DNA from: Typhlomys cinereus
Lineage: Eukaryota; Chordata; Mammalia; Rodentia; Platacanthomyidae
Assembly: GCA_023101885.1 (NCBI GenBank)
Contig: JALPQD010000004.1
Location: 10,251,688 to 10,315,687, forward strand
Reading direction: 5' to 3'
DNA length: 64,000 nucleotides
Part shown: piece after piece, positions 1 through 11,799 of the stretch
Layout of the letters: each line of letters begins with the position of its first letter
Numbering within the stretch: the first letter of the stretch is position 1
Notes under the pieces: generated by a model
Seen by the model: the letters and a program-made list of their open reading frames with translations, nothing else
Database searches by the model: none
What the model was told of the DNA's origin: nothing
Program-made: the position numbers and the translations under genes

Positions 1-790
1 ACAGTATGGACTAAAGTGTGAACACTTTAATTAGTAAGATTTAAGAGAATAAGGCTAAGGTTCATGAATGTGTTATTTTCAGTATGAAAATAATAACATA
101 GAGAAGACTAACTAAATGCTAAACTTCAATATCATTGTGCAGGAGCATATAGCCTAATTTCCTAAAAATATGGCTGTTTGCTTGATTTTAGCTATTCTCT
201 GAAATGAGACATTGAGACATTCCAGAATTATTAGAACAAGGCAGATCTGGACAGGCCCTGCTCCCAGCAGAACATCATCAGGCCTCATGGTCAGTTTCCC
301 AAAGTTCTCAAGGGGACTACCTAGTTCCTGATTGCTGGTCACTGAAAACAACTGGACACTATACATGGATTCCACCTCAGGGCTCCTGGTCCACCTGTTT
401 TCTCATAAACATGAATTCTGAACTTATAAAAATCCTACACATATTTAGGCATAATGGGTTGATAAAAAGAAAGTGAAGCTGGATTGATTCCTCTAGAGAT
501 AAATAGAATATTTACTTCTGACACTCAGGAATTTGTTGAGGTTCAGTACATTATGCCTAATTAAATTGTCAGAAATTCAGAGAATTGATCATGCTTATTA
601 CAACATTTATGGAATGCAATTATGCTGAACTGAGGCACCCTACATCTCAGATGAGCAGAGAATGTATGGCTTAATAGTTTTGTATAGATAATCTTCCTCA
701 TAACTTTTTACCACAATGAGTGAGTGTATGTGGTGAGAGCAATACAATTGCCAGTTAAGCTAAATTTTACTTTTCAAATATCTTCTTTGA
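1..790. other. Adamts19 intron, no feature seen
   Basis: AT-rich sequence upstream of the first recognised exon. I saw no exon with splice borders and no repeat I could name. By position it is intronic sequence of the plus-strand gene whose exons begin at 4077. Confidence 0.5.
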
Positions 791-1480
791 AATCAGTCTT
801 CAGTTCTGGGTTTCCCCACCCCTACATACACTTCTCTTTTTTTTTTCATTTTTCTTGCTTTGCAAATATAGCCCCCCCCCATTTTTTCCCATTCCTACCT
901 CTCCTCTCCCCCCTTCATCCCTTTCCCTCCCACCCTCCTGCCCATCTGCTTCTGTGGGTCCCAGGGTTCCCTTCGGATTGTCTGATCTAGGAGGGGATCA
1001 GACTTTTAAGGAAGATTAAGAGCTCTTCCATGGACAGATCCACTGATAGGGACACTCCACTTCACCTATCTATCCCTAATTCCTAAGGTTCCCACTGTAT
1101 GTAATTATTTCTCCTGAGTTCCTCACTGATCCATTGTGCTAGGCTGTGTCTTGTTGGATGCTGAGACCTTTCCTTATCTAAAGAAAAAAAGGAGTTAAGG
1201 TGGAGGTTTGCTTTCCAGTGATTGTAGTTAGTATTGAGACACCTGATCCTATCTACTGTCAATTTTTTCCCATCCACTGTTGTTTTGACTGGTTTACAAT
1301 GTGAGGCCTATGTTCTCCAGCATTGTGGGGGTAGGGAGGTGTTAAGGAATAGTAAGGAAGTAGTTGGTTACTTGAAGAATAATCCCACTCCCTACTGTGT
1401 CCTATTCCTGTTCTTCCCTCCTCTTTAAGACTTTTCTTATGTGAAAGCCTTTTTAAACCGTTCACCCATGTTCTTTTGTT
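791..1480 (-). repeat. L1 3'-end-like fragment
   Basis: Pyrimidine-rich stretch (C/T runs at 830-950) followed by text resembling the reverse complement of the purine-rich L1 3' UTRs at 27250-27515 and 44350-44640, including a 'cttctgtgggtcccagggttc' type motif. I infer an old L1 3' end on the minus strand; the right boundary is uncertain. Confidence 0.45.
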
Positions 1481-2629
1481 TCTGTTCTTTTGGGGTTCTT
1501 TTACATACTACATTTCCACCTAATTTCAAAACTCAGTTATTAAGCCCTATAAACTCATATATTCCATGATGATAGGAGTTTAAGATATTTGGGGAAATTC
1601 TTTTATAAAGTTGAGATTTCAAGTCTTATATTGCTGTCAGTTTAGTGTCTTTAAATGAGAAAGTGACTACTAACCTTCCTTCTTTTATACATTGAAAATC
1701 AGACCCTCATGTAGGTATATGCTTCTGAAAAAGTAGAATAATTTGAAGAGAATTTGCCAAAGGAAAGTCCATTTAATTCCATTCACCTTGCACTTAGTAA
1801 ATGTTGTTTATTGTGATGCAGTATAGTGATCAAGTTGGCTGATGTGTGAAATCTTTGTCACAAGCTGGCAGTTTCTTGAGACCTTTCCATGAAGCACTGG
1901 ACAGACACATAAGTAGAACCACTGTTCATTGTCCAAAGCAAACTCTTCTATTGGCATCATATTTGAAACCAGCAAACAAAAGCCCTATGAGAGGCAGCAT
2001 TGAGCTACGAATGGTCTCATTATTTCTTTTCTTTTTCAGAAATAGAAACACAGAGTGACTTGGAATTAAGCCATTCTGCATATATGAAAACTAGACTGTA
2101 GGGAGAATATGATTCCTCATTACTAGGAAAGTTTGGGCCTGGTTAAATTTGGCAAAATTATTTCTGTAAAAACAGAAAAACCTAAATTCCATTTCTGGAA
2201 ATGTTTTATGAAAAATCGATGATGTGAAAAGTGTAATTAATACAAAACAAGAGACAGAGTTTAATCTATGCTACTGAGGAACATATTTATGCTCTAACAA
2301 GGAAAGGAACACAATCACATTATTTGGGCCTCCCTACTCCAGGAGAACATTTGGTTCCAGCTTAGAAAATGCTCAGGGAGAGTCAGTCCCTGTGGGTGGC
2401 AGGGAGACATCATTTTATGACCAAGGTTTAGAGGCAATGGTTAAGAATCCAGGTGGAGAAACCTATATGAAGAGATAATAGTGAAAGAAAGCAGTAAGAG
2501 TCTGAAGCACAGACTCCATCATATACGTGATTTTCCAAACAAATAAAGATGAAACTATAGAATATATATAGAGAGAGCAAAAAAGTATATTATCTAAAAT
2601 ACATTTCAGTTTGTTGTATACTATATATC
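1481..2629. other. Intronic sequence, nothing recognised
   Basis: AT-rich, no coding signal and no repeat I can name. Confidence 0.4.
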
Positions 2630-3005
2630 TTAGTCTCATTACTTTATTGCTGTCATAAATACTTGCCCAAACCATTTAGGAGAACAAGGGGTTTATTCAT
2701 GCTCACAGATCAAGGTGGCAGTTGATCATCATGGCAGGAGGGTAACAGCAACATCAGGAGCCAAGGGAACCAACAGCTTCAATATCCACAGCAAGAACAG
2801 TGTGGCAAAGTCAATGCTTATTTGGAATTTGCAGCTTGCCAAATTTCAATCAGCTGTTACAACCTACTATTGGCTGTGTCTTCCCATGTAACTTAGATAA
2901 TCTATCTCCTTCAGGCTTGCCCAAACTAAACAATTCTTCACAGATGTGTCTTCAGGTTCAGTTCTCAATTGTCAAGTTGACCCCTGAAAGTATAAGCATG
3001 CTATA
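2630..3005. repeat. MaLR-related retroelement fragment
   Basis: Contains the rodent pattern 'ttgctgtcataaatacttg...ggtttattcatgctcacag' and ends with 'ctcaattgtcaagttgac', a block common in rodent ERVL-MaLR-associated repeats. Similar blocks occur at 7145-7445, 40650-41060 and 44770-45180. The family name is from memory and not certain. Confidence 0.4.
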
Positions 3006-3034
3006 GTAGTCTCCTTAAACTATAGCTTTGTTTT

Positions 3035-3330
3035 TTTCAGTTTCAGTTATCCACAATCCACTGAATCAAAAATATTAGATGGAATATTTTTGGGTTCAAT
3101 GATTCATAAGCTTGAAATGGCCAATGTGAGTGATATGATTATATCCAACTGTATACATTCTATTTTTTATGGGATGAGAATTGCCCTTGATGTCCGTGCT
3201 GTCAACATGATCCTTCTAGTCACTTAGGGGTCATTTAGGTTACCAGATGGACTCTCTCAGTCTCACAGTATTTGTATTTATGCACCCCATCCGAGGCACT
3301 TCATGCTTCATTGACCATTCACCTCAGTTC
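3035..3330. mobile_element. Tigger-like (TcMar) DNA transposon remnant
   Basis: Shows the order of motifs typical of an old mammalian Tigger-group element: 'tttcagttatccacaatcc', then 'aaaatattagatggaa', 'gattcataagctt', and later 'gtcacttaggggtcatttaggttaccagat'. It is diverged and non-coding, as expected for a fossil predating rodents. Confidence 0.55.
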
Positions 3331-4076
3331 ATTCACTGAATAAGAGTGAGTCCAGTACAATGTGTGTGGGGAAGAGTGGAGAAGGGGGCTGATATTTTTC
3401 ATAGACTTTGATTGCTGTCCAAAATTAAATCCAAGGAGCTTTCCTTATGGGAGATCTCAAATCACTAGGAGTGGGGGTAACATTGATACACTCTACTGCC
3501 CTACTGTCTTGAGCCTTGTTTGTAATAGAAAAAGAATCTTCGTGTATTGTATGTAATACGTTGTCTGAATGATTGGATCAGTGAAACTGAAGCAAATATT
3601 AGAATTATGAAGACATGAAAAATGAGATCACTTTAAATTCATTCCTATGGTCACATAAAAGCTAGAGAGGAACTAGGCTGAAAAAAATATTTATACCTCC
3701 ATCTGAGACTTTTCTTTTTTGTGGTTCCTAATTCATGGGTTTTGATATGGGTATTCAAAATGAAAAACACAGGAATAGTTCCAGGACACTAGCAATTTTA
3801 CAGTCAAAGATACATCACACAGTTATGTGATGAGTCGGGGAGTAGAATAATGTGGAAAGAACCTGGTGGAGGTTTTGAGAGATGAGTAAGAACAGTGCCC
3901 TGAGAAAAGAACCGTGAAACACTCAAGGCAGTGGAAAACATCTAGCATCTTGGAGACAATTATCATTTGAGTAAAATTAATGTAAATGACTAGCACTCTG
4001 CTATACAGAGCATATCATATATGCAGTCACTAGACATGTTTTAATTTGCTTCCAATGACTTTTGCTTAACTTTTAG
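3331..4076. other. Intron up to Adamts19 exon at 4077
   Basis: No repeat recognised. It ends in a pyrimidine-containing acceptor ('ttgcttaacttttag') with AG at 4075-4076. Confidence 0.6.
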
Positions 4077-4281
4077 ATGGATGATGACAGAATGGACCAC
4101 ATGTTCAAGAACCTGCGGGAAAGGGATGCAGAGTAGACAGGTAGCCTGCACCCAGCAGCTGAGCAACGGAACCCTAATTAGAGCCTGGGAGAAGGACTGC
4201 ACGGGGCCCAAGCCTGCCTCTGCCCAGCGCTGTGAAGGCCAGGACTGCATGACCGTGTGGGAGGCAGGAGTGTGGTCTGAG
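4077..4281 (+). CDS. Adamts19: Adamts19 coding exon: thrombospondin type 1 repeat
   Basis: Internal exon of a secreted ADAMTS-family metalloprotease; these proteins act in extracellular matrix and the C-terminal TSRs bind matrix or substrate. The AG acceptor is at 4075-4076 and the GT donor at 4282-4283. The first base completes a split codon, then 68 codons follow, starting WMMTEWTTCSRTCGKG. The TSR has its six cysteines (TTC, RTC, VAC, KDC, QRC, QDC), a CSRTCG O-fucosylation motif (CSx(S/T)CG) and an N-glycosylation sequon NGT. The exon ends inside the first strand of the next TSR (VWEAGVWSE). The last base is phase 0, so it joins exactly to the TGC opening the exon at 6493. Read-through into the intron gives a stop at 4417-4419. 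The name rests on recognition of the whole C-terminus and on Minar2 downstream; ADAMTS17 is the paralogue most easily confused. Confidence 0.88.
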
Positions 4282-4699
4282 GTGCAGCACACGTCTTATT
4301 TCTTTCTCTCACCTTTGACTTGCATGAAATTGTTTTTGTCATGTCCAGAATTTCTCTGCGTAACTATTAATATTCAGTACTCTGTTTTGCTGAAAATGAA
4401 AAAATATGATGCATTTTAATCATGCAAAAAGCAAAGATATTTTTACTCAATAGTCTATAAATAAAGTATAACCCAGAGTATATTTTATGTGCATTTTAAA
4501 ATTTATACTATGAGTACACTTCAGTAGGCACACATTACAATACACATATGAGACTCATCTCACACGTCCTGAAAAATTGAATGGGGATAAAAGAAAATTA
4601 TCATTTAGCATTCATTTTATATGCTCAATGAATGAGATTTTACCTCATATTTAAAATATTTACAGATAAGCCCCAGTGCAAGAATTTGATAATTTCACC
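4282..4699. other. Adamts19 intron with in-frame read-through and AATAAA
   Basis: The frame of the upstream exon stays open 45 codons past the donor, to a TAA at 4417-4419. A canonical AATAAA is at 4460-4465. No repeat seen here. Confidence 0.5.
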
Positions 4700-4709
4700 A
4701 CTTTTATCT

Positions 4710-4885
4710 TGATATTTTATTATTGGTTAGAGAAAGAGGTGTACACATGCATGCATGACACGTGGTTGGAGGTCAGAGAACAACTTCTAGAGGTCAGTTC
4801 TTTTCTTCCACCATATGGGCTTCTACCGACTGAACTCAGGTTTGTGAGTGAGTGCCTTACCCTCTGAGCCTACACTTAATTTTAC
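4710..4885 (-). repeat. B3-like SINE (B2 superfamily)
   Basis: The minus-strand reading matches the B3 layout: 'ggaggtcagagaacaacttctagaggtcagttc', 'cttccaccatatgggcttc', 'gaactcaggtttgtgagtgagtgccttaccctctgagcc'. The tRNA-like head lies at the right. It is diverged, so old. Confidence 0.6.
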
Positions 4886-6492
4886 CACTTTAACAGTGAA
4901 AGTGAATAGCTTAGAGGAATTGGTTTACCAAAAAAAAAAAAAAAAAGTAGCCAAGTTCAATTTTGGGCCAGGGTTTAGCACATTATGTCATGCTCTCATG
5001 CTAACATGTAGATGTGCCACGTGTGAGTAGGGTCTGCATCAACCCTTAGTCATGTGTTTTCAGTTTACCCCTTATAAAGTTATATGTACCACTTACATAT
5101 ACTTGCTGACCTCTTTGAAGCATTTTCAGTAACATAATTGCATGAACATACTAACATTCTAGCATTTACATTCATGTGCAAAAATTCACACACACAAACA
5201 CACACACACACACAAAGAGAGCAAAATCATATATGTGCTTAATTCTAGACTTATAAGTATATAAAATAATAAATGGGATACATTTTTTAAATAGCTACTC
5301 TTCAATATTAACAATAAGTGAAGAGACTTAGCTAACACAGTCTCTAAATGTCCTCTAACATGGCCTTTCAAAAAGTGACTTAGCAAGTGCCCAACTTGCC
5401 ATGCTCTTTTCTAGGTTATATCTTGCTTTTCAATAGACTTTTTCATTTATATTTATATTTGAAAATGAATGGCATGTTAGATGTTATATCCAATGGAAGT
5501 AGGATAGTCTAGTGAAAAATTGTAGAACAATGATAGTTTCAATTGCAAAAAGTGTGAATCTTAAAGAAGCCAAAACACAATGTACACTTTAAAGTTCATC
5601 ATAGGCAAATGTCAAGTTTAAGTTGTGAGATGATTGTGTTTACTACATTTGAGTTGGCCATGGTTCTATGCTTATGTTTTGGGAAATGATTATTGCTAAA
5701 CTTACATGAGAGAAGGCCCCGAAGATCTGAATAATGATGTGGGAATCTAATGAATTCACATATGAAATCATTACTACAAGTGGACCACACCTCCTTCTTT
5801 TGAAGTTTTTCAGATGCAAATATAAATTATACTTTCAAATTTTTCCTTATCTGTTCTGTTCCAACCACCACTATAAACCCCAGCCCAATGAAAATTTAGT
5901 CTACATGCAGAGATTTGACCATGCCACTTTTGGAAGACAGGGATGCTCGGGTTTATTTCAGAAAAAAGAGCATGAATGTACAGACCTACCTCACTGTCAC
6001 CAATTAATCTTCCTTGGTGGAAGTGGTTTTAAACTGGTTTGAATTCAAAGTTTTAAGTTTAGTGTTAAGGAGCACTGATGAGAAATGGCAATCAATGAAA
6101 AATGCCATTTTCATGAATATTTCTTAAGGGTAAAAAGAGTAAATCTTATAAAAAACAAGATCAAAAGTTTCATTGCATAATTGTATGTAAAATTTGTTGG
6201 TATCTGTGCTTTGATTGTGCTATATTATTGAAATTCTAATATGCTGTCACTCTCTACAATAATTGTCCAGAGCTCCTAAGAGTTTCACCTCCAATCCTGT
6301 TCTCAGCTCTATCTGGCTTTTATTATAGATGTTTTGCTGAGTTGCTAACACTGGCCTTAAACATATTCTTTTTTTCCTTTAGCTGACTTTTATGTGGGTG
6401 ACATTTTCATGAGAGATAATAAAGACCTTAATGCTATAGCCTATATTTCCTAATTACCAACTCTACCCAAACGCTCTAACGATATTTTTCAG
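4886..6492. other. Intron with A-run and (CA)n tract
   Basis: Contains a poly(A) run near 4930-4947 and a short interrupted (CA)n at 5188-5213. Otherwise AT-rich with nothing recognised. Ends with acceptor 'gatatttttcag' (AG 6491-6492). Confidence 0.5.
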
Positions 6493-6645
6493 TGCTCTGT
6501 CAAGTGTGGCAAAGGTGTACGTCATCGAACTGTGAGGTGTACAAACCCAAGGAAGAAATGTGTCGTCTCCACCAGGCCCAGGGAAGCCGAAGACTGTGAA
6601 GACTATTCAAAATGCTATGTGTGGAGAATGGGTGACTGGTCTAAG
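6493..6645 (+). CDS. Adamts19: Adamts19 coding exon: thrombospondin type 1 repeat
   Basis: Internal exon of exactly 51 codons, phase 0 at both ends (AG 6491-6492, GT 6646-6647 in 'AAG|gtgaga'). It continues the TSR begun in the previous exon: WSE joined to CSVKCGKG, then RTVRC, KKC, EDC and SKC, giving six cysteines. It ends with VWRMGDWSK, the opening of the following TSR. The usual CSx(S/T)CG O-fucosylation site reads CSVKCG here, so the acceptor Ser/Thr is replaced by Lys. A basic stretch (NPRKKC) follows. With the exons at 28148 and 31541 it forms one uninterrupted reading frame. Being a multiple of three, it could be skipped without frameshift, giving a hybrid TSR, but nothing in the sequence shows that it is. 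Confidence 0.88.
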
Positions 6646-7144
6646 GTGAGAATCATTTGTGTAGAGTTAAGTAGACATAAACCATAGATTCAAGTACGAA
6701 AGGCAACAAGTGAACTATTATGTACCTTGCTGTATTCTTTTTCATTTCTAATGTTACTTTGCAAATGAATGCCGTGTCAGGTGTCATAGTAAATTGAAGC
6801 AGCTTAATTCATAGAGAAAACTATAAATCAAAGATAGTCTCAAATGCGAAACTCCTGTGATCTGTCTCTCTGTATTCATGAATTTGAAGCCACCTCTCCA
6901 GCCCCTCTAAGGATATTGTTAAATAACACCTATCTAATAAGTAGAATACTAGCAGGTAAGTAAATTGAAAATGTGATTGAAGGAAGTGGAAATAAGCAAA
7001 GAGAACTCACATCTAAATAGTTAAAATATACTTTCCTTTTCGGTGCTTTGTGTTATTTGTAATAGCAATGTAAATCTTGTTAAGTGAATCAACAGTGGAG
7101 CCTACCAAGAAAAGATTTCATTTAATATACTTTTTAGGCATGAG

Positions 7145-7445
7145 CATTATTGCATTTGCTTTTTCTGTTGCTGTGAGATAACACTCAATCACAACTTTAT
7201 TTGGCTTATGGTTCCCCTGGGGACAAAGCCCATTATGGGAGAAGGTGGTAGGATGGTTCAGGTCACAAGCCATTATGGAGTCCAAAAGACAGCAAGCAAC
7301 AAAACTGCAAGAATAGATTGCTTGACCAAGGAAGATCGTAGTACAGAGCTCAAGGCCCCACCCCGTTATGTGCCTTCATACAGCAAGGCTTTGTCTCCCA
7401 AAGGTGTCAGGACCTTCCTAAATGTGAACGCCAGTTAAGCATGCA
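7145..7445. repeat. MaLR-related retroelement fragment
   Basis: Begins 'ctttttctgttgctgtgagataacactcaatcacaactttatttggctta', a rodent version of the block seen also at 2630 and 44770. An apparent open stretch inside it is repeat-derived. Confidence 0.4.
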
Positions 7446-8044
7446 AACACATCATAAGCATGTGGGTGTCAATGTATATTCAAGCCCTAACTAATGAGCA
7501 TTCGCAGAGAAGGAGAGAAACAAGTAAGGAAGGATGTATCCAGGACAGAGAAAGGACTTGTGAAGAGAAGGATCAGTATCAGAACTCTTGAAATCCTTTG
7601 GGCAACTCAAAAGGGCACAACTCATTCGGAAAGTGACCAATACATTTTATTTCATCATAACAGTAATTTTTTTTAAATTTTCATATGAGCAGGACCTCAG
7701 ATGAGCTGTAGAAAACCTAACACATTCTCTGTATGAAGTATTTTTAAAAAACTAATGTTTTAGTTTTAGCAAAATCTAATCTGATCTAAATGACAACAAC
7801 TCTAAAATACTTTTCCAACAAATAATAATCAAATAATGCCTCTTCTGTGGAATCAAGTTGTTGGTAGAACCATATGATTCTACCCCTTTTATTTCGTAAA
7901 TGGAAAAAACTGGCTGCTAAGGGATGATAGGGAGTTTTTTTTAAGCTAACGTGATAATTATTCCGGGAGAAATCATTGCAATATATAAAGTACTGCATTT
8001 TGCAGCTTTGTCAGAGTTTCTCACCTAAGTTTTAAATCTAATCT

Positions 8045-8126
8045 TGTTGTGTGTGTTTGTTTATATGTGCATGCGTGTGTGCGTGCGTGTATGTGTGTAT
8101 GTGTGTGTAGACCAGAGTTCAACATC

Positions 8127-8173
<47 letters not shown>

Positions 8174-8440
8174 AACTAGAGTTCAACACCTGGTGTCTTG
8201 TACAGTCTCTGTTCAACTTAACGCTTGAAATGAGGTTTTTCTCGCTGAGCCTCTAGCTCATTATTTAGGCTGGACAGACTGGTCCGAAGTTCTCCATATC
8301 CTTCCTGTCTACTTAACTCCTGGAGTTATGCCAGAGTTCCAGACATACGTGATCATGCTCAGTTTCTTACATGGCTATAAACTCGGGTCTTCGTGCTTTC
8401 ATGGCTAACATTTTACCCACTCAGCTGTTTCCCCAGCTCA
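8045..8440 (-). repeat. B4/RSINE1-like SINE with two TG tracts
   Basis: Follows the B4 order on the minus strand: TG-rich tract, 'agagttcaacacctggtgtc', 'ctcgctgagcctctagctcattatttaggctggac', then 'ataaactcgggtcttcgtgctttcatggctaacattttacccactcagctgtttccccagc'. A pure (TG)n run is at 8129-8170. Confidence 0.6.
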
Positions 8441-8499
8441 GGCATTTATTTCTTCCAGCTAGTGAAATTTCAGATTTTTTAAATGATTTTTTTCTCTTT

Positions 8500-8605
8500 T
8501 TCTGTTATTTATTTTATTTATATCTTAGTATTGGATATCTGGCTCAGGGCCTCATATGCACAGAACAAGCCTTTAACATTGAGCTATATCTGGAGATCTG
8601 AGTAT
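8500..8605 (-). repeat. ID/B1-like SINE fragment
   Basis: Short block 'gtattggatatctggctcagggcctcatatgc...acattgagctatatctggagatc' looks like a reversed small SINE head. It is degenerate. Confidence 0.3.
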
Positions 8606-9170
8606 TTTCTTTAATTGAGACAGTTCTAGTCTAAAAAAAAAATGAATATCATTACAAAAAGGGGCTTATGCTTACAGCTTTTATAAAAAATGGAAATATT
8701 TTAAGTGATGTGATAAGATACTATCTTCCTGTCAACTGCAAAGCACAAAATATATACTTATAAAAAGCAGAAGATTCAGGTTACACTGCAGTTTGACAAA
8801 GAACAAGACGTTTATATGATGGTCCGGGTGGTTGTAAAGTTAGCAACCGTATTTCCATGGCAAGCACCTTCTGATTACTTACTTCTGATTAGTAAAATGT
8901 GCCACCTTTGTAGCCTCTGGTTATAGCTTAAGAAATGCAAAAGTTAACTGGTGGAGATCATAGAGACAATGATTTTGTTCTTATTATGCTAGATCTGAAT
9001 AAAATAGGTATTTTCAATTTTATCAAATTTTACATGTAATTCATAACTATGCTCCAACTGAATAACTTTTAATGGGATTTATTTGGTACTACATTGCCAT
9101 CCAACTAGAATATAACTTTTCTTTGGAACCAAAAAGAAGATGGCTTTTCTTTCATCCTTATTCCAATCCT
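8606..9170. other. Intronic sequence, nothing recognised
   Basis: No repeat or coding signal identified; possibly unique sequence. Confidence 0.4.
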
Positions 9171-9174
9171 TTAA

Positions 9175-9325
9175 TCTTTGTTAGTTCTCCTACTATTGCT
9201 TCTTTTCCTCTTCTTACTCTTTCTCCTCCTTCTCTTTCTTCTTCTCTCTCTCCTGCTCCTCCCTCTCCCTCTCAGTTCTTCCCCTTCCCCTCCTCCACCT
9301 TTTTCTTTCTTCTCTTCATGTAAAT
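9175..9325. repeat. Polypyrimidine (CTT/TCC) tract
   Basis: About 150 bp of almost pure C/T on the plus strand. The long open reading on both strands here is low-complexity only (Leu/Ser or Arg/Lys). It may be a simple repeat or an L1 3' UTR remnant. Confidence 0.6.
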
Positions 9326-10029
9326 ATGCTTTCTCTTTTCCTAAAAACATTTTTCTTTCTTGAGGTCTGAGCCTCACAAATCCAAACAGCAGTTTGGACA
9401 AATTAAAAGCAGTAACTCCATATGAATTTCATTGATTTCACTCCTCCTTTTCTACTTCTAAGATATTTCTTTCATGTTCTAATGAAGACCATGCCAAAAC
9501 AATTACAGAGAAGATGAATAAAGTTGTGGTTGTTGAGGTCCTGTGATTAAAGTGCTCAGGATCTGCGCAAACATACAGATCTCGTATTCCTATCAGTTGT
9601 GTCTCTGGATCAGAAACAGCAACAAGATATGTGTGGTTGTGGCTGGAAGTCTGTGCTACTCTGAGTGCAATTAATATGTCAGCTTCACTCAAATTCTACT
9701 CCGACCTTTAAACTATCAGTACACCTAAGTGGGTCTAATAGTGAAGCTTGGATTGCCTTTGTTCAGGAATATCTAATTCACTGCCTATAATGTCAAACAC
9801 TGAAAACCCACTCCTCTCTTAGTAATACAGATCATTCCCTGTATCAGTTAAAAATATGTCCTCACGTCTTCCCACTACCTTAGAATGATTGGGGGGAAAT
9901 TATATCAATAAAATGAAGGCTCAAAATGTGGCTTAGGGTTCAGACTGTGCTCACTGTACTTATATCAGCCTACCGGCTTATCATTTATATTTGGGGTGGT
10001 TTTATATAATCTGGTGAATAATCATCTTC
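9326..10029. other. Intronic sequence, nothing recognised
   Basis: No exon and no nameable repeat. Confidence 0.4.
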
Positions 10030-10074
10030 ACATAACCCAGTGAAAGAAATAAAGAAAGAAAGAGAGAAAGAAGA

Positions 10075-10161
<87 letters not shown>

Positions 10162-10170
10162 GAAAGAAAA
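10030..10170. repeat. (GAAA)n tetranucleotide microsatellite
   Basis: Interrupted GA/GAAA purine tract becoming pure (AAAG)n from about 10083 to 10160. No T or C within the core. Confidence 0.95.
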
Positions 10171-10604
10171 CTATGTAAAAAACAAAAGTGTTCCATCTGA
10201 TTTCTAAGTAGATGCACTGCCTCCTGCCTTAAACATTGCTCATGTTTATTTCATTGGCACAATAGTTTTCAGAACATCAGGACAAAGTGCCATTCTTTGA
10301 TGTGGCTTGGGTTAAACATTGAGACAATTTTGCATCACATTCTCATTATGTGTCTGATATGGATGTGGACTGAAAATCTTTCCTAGGAGAGGAATACGTG
10401 AACCACATGTTTGTGACAACATAAATCCGCATACACTCATTTAAGCTGTCCAGTGAATGGAACACCGAAGTGAAAAATAGCAAAATTCCTTGTTTTTAAT
10501 AAAAAATGACATATTTTCTGGCTGAAGTTGACTTTTCTGCCTTTATTTGAACTCTACACCTTCTGGTTTGCATTACTGGAGGCCTGAAGAAGAGGAGGTG
10601 AGAG
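10171..10604. other. Intronic sequence, nothing recognised
   Basis: No repeat or coding signal identified. Confidence 0.4.
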
Positions 10605-10850
10605 AGTATTTTTAATATTTATATTTATTTCTTTCAGAGAGAGAAGGGAAGAGAGAGAGGGAGAGGTAGGAAAATAGGCTTCTGCGTGGGCACCACGGCA
10701 TGCATGTGGAAACGAAAGGGCAAATTTCAGAAGTAGGTTCTCTCTCCTTCCAACATGCATGTTCTGGGGATCAAATTCAGGTAATTCAGCCAGTACTGCA
10801 TGCAGACTTCTTTACTTGCTGACCCAATTTATCAGCCCAAGAATATTTTT
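10605..10850 (-). repeat. Older Dip-like SINE (B2 superfamily)
   Basis: Minus-strand SINE with 'tatttatttctttcagagagagaa', a GA-rich part, 'ccaacatgcatgttctggggatcaaattcaggtaattcagcc' and a degenerate head 'tgctgacccaatttatcagccc'. The layout matches the Dip-type SINE I associate with dipodoid rodents, and it is well diverged. Confidence 0.5.
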
Positions 10851-11799
10851 TTATCTACCTGCCATACAGAATTAAATCCTCTTTTGAAGCTTTAAAATTT
10901 AGCTCTTCCATGAAATTTTAGCCAGTACATATTTAATGAGCCGAATCTGCTATTTTAGGTTTATTCTGAGATTTAATCATATACTCTAAAGTACAGGTTT
11001 GTATAGTAGTTTAAAATTCTGAAAGAGTAACAGTTTATACTACTTACAAAATGATGAAATTTTAATAGATTTTGTAGTACTGATTATGAGGATTTTTTAA
11101 AAATAATGTAATCCTAATTCATGCTGGAAGTACCCGTCAATCATTCTAGATGAGTCACCTGTACAGCTAACCGGATATATTTTTGTGGAGATTCAAAGTT
11201 TTGGAGGGACAATAAATCACTTTTATCCTAAAAAAATGAAACACCATAGTTGTACTTATTATATTCAGTTGAATAGTAAAGATATTACAGAGATGAGAAA
11301 TCTAAAATTGTACATAAAATATTTCAGAATTGCAAACTTTCCAATTATCTCGGAGGACATATCTGTGTTAGATTTCTGCTTCCATTGAGAAGACCTGAAG
11401 TGTAATATGTGATTTCCAGTTTTTATGTAGTTATAAATCTCAAAATTGTATCGTAAAAATATTTTGCAACGTTATAACCAAAAAAATAAAATATTGACTA
11501 CTTTGAAATTAATTTTGCAACTGTGAAAAACTTTCATACATTATTCTTAGTAAAATTTTTTTTCTTGTTGTGCATACATGTAATGTCACTAAACCCACTT
11601 TATACCTTATCTTGGTTCCACAAACTGTAGAAAAAATAGCATCTTTATTCCTTAGACATTAGCCCTTTATTTAAAAGGAAACTTAAAGTAGAATGTACAA
11701 ATTACTCAGGTAACATATAAACTATTTCTTTATTACTTGTATAATCAGCCATTATAATCATAAAGTGACACTGTCCAGCACTAGTCCCATATATTTTCT
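10851..11799. other. AT-rich intronic sequence, nothing recognised
   Basis: No repeat or coding signal identified. Confidence 0.4.

Noticed and set aside
9171..9401. Arg/Lys-rich minus-strand frame
   Set aside because: It is the translation of a pyrimidine tract; low complexity only.
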